Below are positions 19,068-26,516 of a DNA stretch of 64,000 bases, in pieces. Every line of letters starts with the position of its first letter. The first letter of the stretch is position 1. Source of the DNA: Stenotrophomonas sp. SAU14A_NAIMI4_5. GTDB lineage: Bacteria; Pseudomonadota; Gammaproteobacteria; Xanthomonadales; Xanthomonadaceae. The stretch is taken from positions 160,445-224,444 of the forward strand of contig NZ_CP026003.1 in NCBI RefSeq assembly GCF_003086795.1. Reading direction: 5' to 3'. The notes beneath the pieces are model-generated. The model had not been told where the DNA came from. It ran no database searches and saw only the letters and a list, made by a program, of their open reading frames with translations. The position numbers were made by a program, and so were the translations under genes.

Positions 19068-21145
19068 ATCTCCTGCTGCGTGTACTGGCGCTGGCAACCG
19101 TGTTGCTAGGCAGTGGCTGCGCGTCGCTGTCCAACGCCGAGCGCGACCGTGCCCAGGCCATCGCCGTGCAGGCCCGTTCGACCCAGGTCGACTGCCAGCG
19201 TGCCGACCGCTGTGCGCTGGATTCGCCGTTGCGATCCCTGGCCGGTCGCGCATTCAGCGAATCGACCGAAGCGCAGCCGCTGCACTTCGCCACCCTGCTC
19301 GACGAAGGCGAGGGTGCCCTGGTCGCCCGCCTGAACCTGCTGCGCAGTGCCACCCGCAGCATCGACCTGCAGACCTACATCTTCGACAAGGACGACAGCG
19401 CCCGGCTGGTCATCGACGAGCTGCTGGCCGCCTCGCGCCGCGGGGTGAAGGTGCGGGTGCTGATCGACCAGCTCTCGGCGATCTCCGACCTGGAGATCCT
19501 CGGTGCCCTGTCCGGCGCCCACCAGAACTTCCAGCTGCGGGTCTACAACCCGACCTTCGGCAAGGCCCGGCTGAACTACTTCGACTATGCCGGCAGCGTG
19601 CTGTGCTGCTTCCGCCGCTTCAACCAGCGCATGCACAACAAGCTGCTGGTCATCGACGATGCGATCGGCGTGGTCGGTGGCCGCAACTACCAGGACGACT
19701 ATTACGACTGGGACCGCGAGTACAACTTCCGCGACCGCGACGTGCTGATCGCCGGGCCGGAAGCGCGGGCGATGGCCGCCAACTTCGATGCGTTCTGGCG
19801 CGCGCCGCGCAGCGTGCCCGCCGAACGGCTGAACGATGTCGGCCGCACCCTGCTCAACGCCGGCGTGCCGGCCATGCCGCCGGCGCAGTTCCGCCGCCCC
19901 GAGCGGGTGGAACGGGTCAGCGAGGAAGCCAACGACACCGACTTCATCACCCGCTCGTTCGTCGATACCGCGCTGCCGGTGCACTCGGTGCGCTACGTGG
20001 CCGACCTGCCGCGCAAGCACCGCCGCGAGCGCGCCAGTGCGCCGCTGGCTGGCCAGCACGTTACCGAGCCGCAGCTGGACGCCCTCATTTCCGGCGCGCA
20101 GAAGGAAGTGATCCTGCAGACGCCGTACCTGGTGCTGTCCAAGCCGGCGCAGAAGCTGTTCCGCGAGCTGCGCAAGCGGCCCGAACCGCCGCGCGTGGTG
20201 GTGTCCAGCAACAGCCTGGCGGCCACCGACAACCCGATCGTGTATGCGCTGTCCTACAAGTACAAGCGGCGCAACATGCGCGAACTGGGCTTCAACATCT
20301 TCGAATACAAGCCGTTCCCGCTGGATGCGCCGGTCGACTACCGCAACCTGCTGCCCGACCCGCTGGGCAGTGGCGGCAGCACCGTGGGCGACGCGGGCGT
20401 GCGCAATCCGCTGATCGGCGGCAGCGCAGCCGGCAGCAATGCCGGCGGTGGCAACGACGATGCACCGTCAACGCCGGCCACCGCGGACAGCGACGGGCAG
20501 GGCGCCCGCCCGGCCGTGGAGCATCCGCGCCTGGGCAGCGCCTACGAGAACAGCCGGGCGCGCCGTCGTGCCGCCGGCAGTGAAGTGGAAACGCGCCTGC
20601 TGCGTACCGAAACGCGGCCCTCGTTCCTGGGCAGCAAGGCGGTCAACAAGCCGCTGCCGGTCACCCGCAAGGGCGCGCGCATGGGCCTGCATGCGAAGTC
20701 GCTGGTGGTCGACCGCCGCATCGGCGTGGTCGGCACCCACAACTTCGATCCGCGCAGCGAGAACTACAACACCGAAGGCGCGGTGATCATCGACGACCCG
20801 GTGTTCGCCGAGCAGCTGGCGCAGAGCATCCTGCGCGACACCCACCCGCAGAATTCCTGGACGGTGGCGCCGCGCGCCAAGCCGCCGGTGCTGTCGGGGC
20901 TGAACTACAGCGTGGGCAAGGCGTCCGAAGCACTGCCCATCCTCGATTTCTGGCCGTGGCGCTACGCCACCGACTACGAGTTCCAGCCCGGCGTGGACTG
21001 CCCGCAGCCGCTGCCGCGGCAGAGCCCGGATTTCCATCGCTGCTACGTGCCCGTCGGTGACTTCCCCGAAGTGAACGTCGGCCCGAAATGGCTGCTGGTG
21101 CGCATGCTGACCGCATTCGGCGCCGGCCTCGTCCCCATTCTCTGA
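19064..21145 (+). CDS. Phospholipase D / cardiolipin synthase-like lipoprotein
   Basis: A 693-residue protein starting at GTG with a GTGA overlap. A lipobox (LGSGC, C19) predicts membrane anchoring. Two HKD catalytic motifs are intact: H191-K193-D198 ('MHNKLLVIDDAIGVVGGRNY') and H543-K545-D550 ('HAKSLVVDRRIGVVGTHNFD'). The layout resembles ClsC-type cardiolipin synthases, which use phosphatidylglycerol and phosphatidylethanolamine, but ClsC is about 470 residues. Here a Gly/Ser/Ala/Asp-rich low-complexity stretch at roughly 425-520 separates the two halves. Substrate assignment is inferred. Confidence 0.88.
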   Translation: MNLLLRVLALATVLLGSGCASLSNAERDRAQAIAVQARSTQVDCQRADRCALDSPLRSLAGRAFSESTEAQPLHFATLLDEGEGALVARLNLLRSATRSIDLQTYIFDKDDSARLVIDELLAASRRGVKVRVLIDQLSAISDLEILGALSGAHQNFQLRVYNPTFGKARLNYFDYAGSVLCCFRRFNQRMHNKLLVIDDAIGVVGGRNYQDDYYDWDREYNFRDRDVLIAGPEARAMAANFDAFWRAPRSVPAERLNDVGRTLLNAGVPAMPPAQFRRPERVERVSEEANDTDFITRSFVDTALPVHSVRYVADLPRKHRRERASAPLAGQHVTEPQLDALISGAQKEVILQTPYLVLSKPAQKLFRELRKRPEPPRVVVSSNSLAATDNPIVYALSYKYKRRNMRELGFNIFEYKPFPLDAPVDYRNLLPDPLGSGGSTVGDAGVRNPLIGGSAAGSNAGGGNDDAPSTPATADSDGQGARPAVEHPRLGSAYENSRARRRAAGSEVETRLLRTETRPSFLGSKAVNKPLPVTRKGARMGLHAKSLVVDRRIGVVGTHNFDPRSENYNTEGAVIIDDPVFAEQLAQSILRDTHPQNSWTVAPRAKPPVLSGLNYSVGKASEALPILDFWPWRYATDYEFQPGVDCPQPLPRQSPDFHRCYVPVGDFPEVNVGPKWLLVRMLTAFGAGLVPIL

Positions 21146-21155
21146 AGGTGCTTGC

Positions 21156-21590
21156 ATGACCCAGGTGTTCCGCGAAGCTGTTTCCATCGACCAGCTCAAT
21201 GCGCTCAGCCGTGGTACGGCCATCGATACCCTGGGCATCGCCTTCACCGCCGCCGGTGATGACTGGCTGCAGGCCACCATGCCGGTCGACGAACGCACCC
21301 GCCAGCCGTACGGCATCCTGCACGGCGGGGCCTCGGTGGTGCTGGCCGAAACCCTGGGCAGCAGCGCCGGCAACCTCTGCGTGGATACCGGCAAGCAGGT
21401 CTGCGTGGGCCTGGAGATCAACGCCAACCACGTGCGCGCTGTGCGCAGCGGCACCGTCACCGGCACTGCGCGTGCGGTGCACGTGGGCCGCAGCACGCAG
21501 CTGTGGGAAATCCGCATCGAAGACGAACAGGGCCGGCTGGTGTGCATCTCGCGGCTGACCCTGGCGGTGGTGGCTGCAGGCCACGGCTGA
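21156..21590 (+). CDS. Hotdog-fold acyl-CoA thioesterase
   Basis: A 144-residue PaaI/YbdB-type thioesterase. The motif 'RQPYGILHGGASVVLAETLG' contains the HGG substrate loop and the catalytic Glu; 'VGLEINANHVRAVRSG' and 'GTARAVHVGRSTQLWEIRI' complete the hotdog fold. Such enzymes hydrolyse acyl- or aryl-CoA thioesters. It lies 10 bp after the phospholipase-D gene and 5 bp before the KAS III gene, so a role in handling acyl-CoA for the following genes is plausible. Confidence 0.9.
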   Translation: MTQVFREAVSIDQLNALSRGTAIDTLGIAFTAAGDDWLQATMPVDERTRQPYGILHGGASVVLAETLGSSAGNLCVDTGKQVCVGLEINANHVRAVRSGTVTGTARAVHVGRSTQLWEIRIEDEQGRLVCISRLTLAVVAAGHG

Positions 21591-21595
21591 GGCCG

Positions 21596-22615
21596 ATGTC
21601 CGGGCTGCCTGCTCCCGCCGCGCTGCCGCTGCGGATCATCGCCAGCGGTGCCTGCCTGCCGCGCCTGCGGGTGCCGTCGCAGCACTTCGACCAGCGCTGG
21701 AACAAGCCGGACGGCTGGGTCGAGCGGCACAGCGGCGTGGCCAGCCGCGGCCATGCAGCGCCCGACGAGCGGGCCTCGTGGATGGGCGCGCAGGCCGCAC
21801 GCCAGGCCCTGCAGCAGGCCGGCCTGGTACCCACCGACATCGACTGCATCATCTCCGCCTGCGGGGTGATGGAGCAGGCCATTCCCTGCCAGGCCGTGCT
21901 GGTGCAGCGCGCCCTCGGCCTGGGCGCCAGCGGCGTGCCGTCCTTCGACGTCAACGCCACCTGCCTGGGTTTCGTGGTGGCGCTGGAAATGGCCGGCAGC
22001 CTGCTGGCGCTGGGCCGCTACCGGCGCGTGCTGATCGTCTGCAGCGACATTCCCAGTGCCGGCCTCGACCCGGATGACCCGCTGACCGCGCCGTTGTTCG
22101 GCGATGGTGCGGTGGCGATGCTGGTCGAACGCGCTCGCGACGGCCAGGCCTCGGCGCTGCTGGCCACCCGCCTGCGCACCTATGGCGACGGTGCCGAACT
22201 GTGCCAGGTGCCGACCTGCGGCACCGGCATGCGCCTGTTCGACGATGTGGATGCCTACCGCGCAGCCCATCATTTCCAGATGCAGGGCAAGGCGCTGTAC
22301 CGCGAAGCCGCGCGGCGCCTGCCCGGCTTCCTGCAGGATCTGCTGGACAGTGCCGGCACCTCGCTGGCCGCGTGCGATGTGATCGTGCCGCACCAGGCCA
22401 GCGGCCAGGCCCTGGATCATCTGCAACGGGTACTGGGCCTGCCGCCGCAGCGGCTGGTGCGCATCCTGCGCGAGCACGGCAACCAGCTGGCGGCGTCGCT
22501 GCCGATGGCCCTGCACCAGGCCCTGATCGACGGCCGCCTGCCGCGTGGCGGTCAGGCCCTGCTGATCGGTACCGGCGCCGGCCTGGCGCTGGGCGGCGCG
22601 GTGCTGCGCTACTGA
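21596..22615 (+). CDS. 3-oxoacyl-ACP synthase III-like (KAS III/thiolase fold)
   Basis: A 339-residue KAS III homologue with the Cys-His-Asn triad: C123 in 'FDVNATCLGFVVAL', H266 in 'VIVPHQASGQ' and N296 in 'EHGNQLAAS'. The H-N spacing of 30 matches FabH. 'GDGAVAMLVERA' is the usual substrate-loop segment. It is not the housekeeping FabH by context, nor an obvious OleA: the OleB/OleC partners are absent. It could condense two acyl-CoA chains or an acyl-CoA with malonyl-ACP. The stop overlaps the start of the SDR gene (TGATG), suggesting they act in sequence. Confidence 0.87.
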   Translation: MSGLPAPAALPLRIIASGACLPRLRVPSQHFDQRWNKPDGWVERHSGVASRGHAAPDERASWMGAQAARQALQQAGLVPTDIDCIISACGVMEQAIPCQAVLVQRALGLGASGVPSFDVNATCLGFVVALEMAGSLLALGRYRRVLIVCSDIPSAGLDPDDPLTAPLFGDGAVAMLVERARDGQASALLATRLRTYGDGAELCQVPTCGTGMRLFDDVDAYRAAHHFQMQGKALYREAARRLPGFLQDLLDSAGTSLAACDVIVPHQASGQALDHLQRVLGLPPQRLVRILREHGNQLAASLPMALHQALIDGRLPRGGQALLIGTGAGLALGGAVLRY

Positions 22616-23637
22616 TGGCCAGGGTCCTGGTCACCGGCGCCAGCGGCTTCATCGGCCAGCATGTCGCGCTGGCGCTGGCGGCACAGGGCTGGCAGGTGCG
22701 CGGCAGCGGGCGCGATGCGCTGCGGCTGCAGGCGCTGGCCGCGCACGGTATCGAAGTGGTTGCTGCCGATCTTGCCGAGGACGCCCTGGCGCCGCTGCTG
22801 CAGGGCTGCGATGCGGTGGTGCACTGCGCGGCGATGTCGCAGCCCTGGGGAACGGCAGCCGCATTCCAGCGGGCGAACGTGCTGGCCACCACGCGCCTGC
22901 TGCAGGCCGCGCAGGTCGCCGGCGTTGCCCGCCTGGTCCACCTGGGTTCGCCCAGCATCTATTTCCGCTTCGCCGACCAGTACGGTCTGGATGAACGCTT
23001 CCAGCCGCCACGGCGCTGGATCACCGACTACGCCCGCAGCAAATGGGAATCGGAGCTGGCCGTGGCCGCAGCCGCACGCCAGGGGCTGCACACCGTGGTG
23101 CTGCGCCCGCGTGCGGTGTTCGGGCCCGGTGACCGCGCGATCCTGCCCCGCCTGCTGGCGGTGGCGGCCAGCGGCCGTTTCCCGCTGATCCATGGCGGCC
23201 GCGCGCTCATCGATGTCACCCCCATCGACGATGCGGTGCAGGCGGTGAGCCTGGCGCTGCAGTCGGACGCGCGCTGCAGCGGGCGCGCCTACAACATCAG
23301 CGCGGGCACCCCGCTGCACGTGCATGCGCTGGTCAACGGCCTGTTCGAAGCGATGGACCTGCAGGTGCGCCTGCGGCCGGTGCCGCGCACCCTGGCGTTG
23401 GCTGCGGCCGGTGTGGCCGAGGCCGTGGCCCGCCTGCGCCCGGGCCGCCCCGAGCCGCGCCTGACCCGCTATGGCGTGGGCGTGCTGGGCTACTCGCAGA
23501 CCTTGGATATCAGCGCCGCGCGGCGCGACCTCGGCTACGACCCGCGCACCGGCGTGCAGGCCGCGCTGCAGGCCTTCGCCACGCACTGGAAGCAGCACGC
23601 CTGCAAGCAGCACGGGGGCAGCGATGGCACGGCTTGA
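22615..23637 (+). CDS. NAD-dependent epimerase/dehydratase (extended SDR)
   Basis: A 340-residue extended SDR. The nucleotide motif GASGFIG is at residues 8-14 and the catalytic YxxxK is Y139-K143 ('DYARSKWE'). 'VLRPRAVFGPGDRAILPRL' and 'LIDVTPIDDAV' fit the 3-beta-HSD/OleD-like subgroup, which reduces beta-ketoacids or oxidises hydroxysteroids. Sitting directly after a KAS III-like gene, it is a candidate to reduce the beta-keto product. It overlaps the following hydrolase gene by 14 bp. Confidence 0.88.
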   Translation: MARVLVTGASGFIGQHVALALAAQGWQVRGSGRDALRLQALAAHGIEVVAADLAEDALAPLLQGCDAVVHCAAMSQPWGTAAAFQRANVLATTRLLQAAQVAGVARLVHLGSPSIYFRFADQYGLDERFQPPRRWITDYARSKWESELAVAAAARQGLHTVVLRPRAVFGPGDRAILPRLLAVAASGRFPLIHGGRALIDVTPIDDAVQAVSLALQSDARCSGRAYNISAGTPLHVHALVNGLFEAMDLQVRLRPVPRTLALAAAGVAEAVARLRPGRPEPRLTRYGVGVLGYSQTLDISAARRDLGYDPRTGVQAALQAFATHWKQHACKQHGGSDGTA

Positions 23638-24457
23638 GTGGGAGCTGATCGAGGCCGGCCACTGCGTGCACCCGCAGCGCGCCGTGCGCCAGGGGGCCAG
23701 CTGGCATCGCTGCGAATTCCCGGCGCTGGTGGCATTGCTGCGGCATCCGCAGCGTGGCCTCATCCTGTTCGACACCGGCTATTCGGACGCCTTCCTGCAG
23801 GCCACCGCGCGCCTCCCCGAGCGCCTGTACCGCTGGGTCACGCCGGTGCACCTGGGCCCGGGCCAGAGCGTGCGCGCGCAGCTGCAGCAGCGTGGCATCG
23901 GCGCGGCCGACATCGGCCTGGTGGTGCTCTCGCACCTGCACGGTGACCATGTCGGTGGCGTGCTCGATTTCCCTGACGTGCCGCTGCTGTGTTCGCGCGC
24001 CGCGTGGCAGGACCAAGCCGCGCGCGGGCGCCTGCGTGCGCTCAGCGTGGGCCTGCTGCCCGCGTTGACCCGCGATGCGGCGCCGCGCATGGGCTGGCTG
24101 GAAAGCCTGCCGGAGGTGGACCTGCCGCGTCCCTTCGATGCCTTCGGCCGTGGCCGCGACGTGCTGGGCGACCGCAGCCTGCTGGCGGTGCCGCTGCCCG
24201 GCCATGCGGTGGGCCAGCACGGGCTGCTGTTCGAAGGGGCCGATGGCCGCCCGGTGTTCCTGGTGGCCGACGCCGCCTGGTCCAGCGCCGCCATCACCGA
24301 TGGCGTGCCACCACCGCGGCTGGTCACCGCACTGCTTGGCCACACCGGCACCTACCGGCAGACCCTGCAGCGGCTGCAGCAGACCCAGCGCCAGGTCAGC
24401 GACCTGCAGCTGGTACCGGCCCATTGCGGGCAATGGCGGCCTGCCGCGACCCCGTAG
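23624..24457 (+). CDS. MBL-fold metallo-hydrolase
   Basis: A 277-residue metallo-beta-lactamase-fold protein. The dinuclear zinc motif HxHxDH is H104-H106-D108-H109 ('LSHLHGDHVGGV'); additional ligands are in 'PLPGHAVGQHGLLF' and 'LVADAAW'. The arrangement resembles quorum-quenching lactonases and related ester or lactone hydrolases. Placed last in a thioesterase-KAS III-SDR run, it may open a lactone or cleave an ester made by that pathway; this is inference. A SMAG palindrome dimer marks the end of the operon. Confidence 0.87.
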   Translation: MARLEWELIEAGHCVHPQRAVRQGASWHRCEFPALVALLRHPQRGLILFDTGYSDAFLQATARLPERLYRWVTPVHLGPGQSVRAQLQQRGIGAADIGLVVLSHLHGDHVGGVLDFPDVPLLCSRAAWQDQAARGRLRALSVGLLPALTRDAAPRMGWLESLPEVDLPRPFDAFGRGRDVLGDRSLLAVPLPGHAVGQHGLLFEGADGRPVFLVADAAWSSAAITDGVPPPRLVTALLGHTGTYRQTLQRLQQTQRQVSDLQLVPAHCGQWRPAATP

Positions 24458-24513
24458 AGTCGAGCTTGCTCGACTGCTGCCGGGCCCGGGCAGTCGAGCA
24501 AGCTCGACTCTAC
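24454..24513. repeat. Inverted SMAG dimer, 60-bp near-perfect palindrome
   Basis: Arms of 23 bp (GTAGAGTCGAGCTTGCTCGACTG and its complement) flank CTGCCGGGCCCGGG. Each arm is itself a SMAG hairpin. It begins on the stop codon of the MBL gene and could terminate that operon. Confidence 0.9.
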
Positions 24514-24626
24514 GCCCCCAGCAGCCCCGCCAACAGGACACCGTGTTCCCGCCCATGGCCGCGGTCAATAGGACTTATGGCCAGAATCGGCTGGCAGCGG
24601 CTGCGGCCCTCCGGTATCGTGCGCGG

Positions 24627-25418
24627 ATGACTTCCCCCACTCCGGCCCCCCGTGGCGGCGTGGCGCGTGTGTGCCGTTACCTGTACCGCGTACCGCTGCT
24701 GTTGGTCCACATCCTCGTGTTCCTGCCGTTGATCCTCATCGGCATGCTTCCGCCGTGGGGCGAACTGCGCGTGGGCGATGCCACCTTCGGCGCCAAGGTC
24801 GTCAACTGGTGGCAGGGCGGCCTGATGTGGATCTTCGGCTTCCGCCTGGTGCAGATCGGTTCGGCGCTGCCGGGCGCGGTGCTGTTCGTTGCCAACCACG
24901 TCAGCTGGGTGGATATCTCCATCCTGCACAGCCAGCGCATGATGGGCTTCGTCGCCAAGCGCGAGATCGCCAGCTGGCCGGTGGTGGGCTGGCTGGCCGC
25001 GCGCGGGCAGACCATCTTCCACCAGCGTGGCAACACCGAATCGCTCGGTGGGGTCATGCAGGTGATGGCCGACCGCCTGCGCGATGGCAAGGCGGTGGGC
25101 GTGTTCCCGGAAGGGCGTACCCGGGGCGGCCACGAAGTGGGCCCGTTCCATGCGCGCATCTTCCAGGCCGCGGTTGAAACCGGCGTGCCGGTGCAGCCGG
25201 TGGCCCTGGTCTACGGCGCCCATGGCGACGCGCAGACCATCGTGGCCTTCGGGCCGGGCGAGAGTTTCTTCGCCAATTTCCTGCGCCTGCTCGGTGAGCC
25301 GGCGCGACGTGCGGAAGTGCACTTCCTGGCACCGATCGGTGCACAGGACCTGGAAGGCCGTCGACGCATCGCGGAAACCTCGCGCGCGCGTATCGTGGCG
25401 GCGATGGGCGGGCAGTGA
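24627..25418 (+). CDS. PlsC-type 1-acylglycerol-3-phosphate acyltransferase
   Basis: A 263-residue acyltransferase. The catalytic NHxxxxD box is 'ANHVSWVD' (H91, D96), the substrate motif is 'FPEGRTRGGHEVGPFHARIF', and 'GVPVQPVALVYGAH' is block IV. An N-terminal hydrophobic span (about residues 22-45) anchors it in the inner membrane. It should acylate lysophosphatidate or another lysophospholipid; whether it is the main PlsC cannot be told. Followed after 7 bp by a YheT-type hydrolase. Confidence 0.9.
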   Translation: MTSPTPAPRGGVARVCRYLYRVPLLLVHILVFLPLILIGMLPPWGELRVGDATFGAKVVNWWQGGLMWIFGFRLVQIGSALPGAVLFVANHVSWVDISILHSQRMMGFVAKREIASWPVVGWLAARGQTIFHQRGNTESLGGVMQVMADRLRDGKAVGVFPEGRTRGGHEVGPFHARIFQAAVETGVPVQPVALVYGAHGDAQTIVAFGPGESFFANFLRLLGEPARRAEVHFLAPIGAQDLEGRRRIAETSRARIVAAMGGQ

Positions 25419-25425
25419 GCGTGCG

Positions 25426-26460
25426 GTGGCACTGATCCCGCCACCCCTGCTGGATGCCGGTACGCCGACGCTGCATGCGGCTGACTACCAGCCGCCGCGC
25501 TGGCTGCGCAATCCGCACCTGCAATCCATGCTCAGCTCCAGCCGCATGCGGCTGCAGCGTGGCCTGCTGCTGCTGGCCGCCACCGGTGCGGTCAGCGAAG
25601 AACTGATACTCGATGGTGGCGACGGCGTGCGCCTGCAGGGCTGGCACAGCTACGTCGAAGGCCGCGAGCCGAAGGGCATGGCCCTGCTGCTGCATGGCTG
25701 GGAAGGCAGCGCCGAATCCAGCTACATGCGCATGGCGGCCGCGCGCATGATCGACCAGGGCTTCGACGTGGTGCGGCTGAACTTCCGCGACCACGGCAAT
25801 ACCCATCACCTCAATCCCGGCATCTTCCACTCCAACCGCATCGACGAAGTGGTGCAGGCGGCCGGTGACATCGCGCGGCGCTGGCCGGACCTGCCGCTGG
25901 TGGCTGCCGGTTATTCGCTGGGCGGCAACTTCGTGCTGCGCCTCGCCCTGCGCGCCCCTGCGGCCGGCGTGCCGCTGCAGCGTGTGGCCTCGGTGTGCCC
26001 GGTGCTCGATCCGGCGCTGACCATGGACAGCATCCAGAGCGGCCCGGCGATGTACGACTGGTACTTCCGCCGCAAGTGGGCCGGCTCGCTGCGCCGCAAG
26101 CGCGACCTGTTCCCGGAACTGAGCGACTGCGACGACCGCGTGCTGAAGCTGGACATCCGCGCGCTGACCACCTGGCTGGTCGAGCGCCATACCGATTTCG
26201 GCACGTTGCAGGCCTACTTCGATGGTTACTCGATCGCCGGCGACCGCCTGTCCACCTTGCAGGTGCCGGCCGACATCCTGATGGCCCAGGATGATCCGGT
26301 CATTCCTTACGCCACCTTCCGCGACTGGCAGCTGCCGCAGCACGCGCGGCTGGAAACCGCCTGCTGGGGCGGCCACTGCGGGTTCCTGGAAAACTGGCGC
26401 GGCGACGGCTTCTCCGAACGATGGGTGGCCCAGCGCCTGCAGCGGGTGCTGGCGGGCTGA
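25426..26460 (+). CDS. YheT-family alpha/beta hydrolase
   Basis: A 344-residue hydrolase of the YheT/ABHD type. Features: 'RNPHLQSMLSS' near the N-terminus, typical of the family; nucleophile S164 in 'GYSLGGNFV'; an acidic residue around 289-290 in 'AQDDPVIP'; and H317 in 'WGGHCGFLE'. Start taken at GTG 25426, which gives MALIPPPLLDAG and lies 7 bp after the acyltransferase stop. ABHD1/3-like relatives act on lipids or esters, fitting the acyltransferase neighbour, but no substrate is established. Confidence 0.88.
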   Translation: MALIPPPLLDAGTPTLHAADYQPPRWLRNPHLQSMLSSSRMRLQRGLLLLAATGAVSEELILDGGDGVRLQGWHSYVEGREPKGMALLLHGWEGSAESSYMRMAAARMIDQGFDVVRLNFRDHGNTHHLNPGIFHSNRIDEVVQAAGDIARRWPDLPLVAAGYSLGGNFVLRLALRAPAAGVPLQRVASVCPVLDPALTMDSIQSGPAMYDWYFRRKWAGSLRRKRDLFPELSDCDDRVLKLDIRALTTWLVERHTDFGTLQAYFDGYSIAGDRLSTLQVPADILMAQDDPVIPYATFRDWQLPQHARLETACWGGHCGFLENWRGDGFSERWVAQRLQRVLAG

Positions 26461-26516
26461 ACCGGCACCGGCGCGCAGCCCGCTACAATGCGGGTTTGCC
26501 ATTGAACCGGACTGCC

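Noticed and set aside
21596..23637. Complete ole (olefin) biosynthesis operon
   Set aside because: The KAS III and SDR resemble OleA and OleD in type, but oleB and oleC are not present and the KAS III lacks close similarity to the S. maltophilia OleA sequence I remember.
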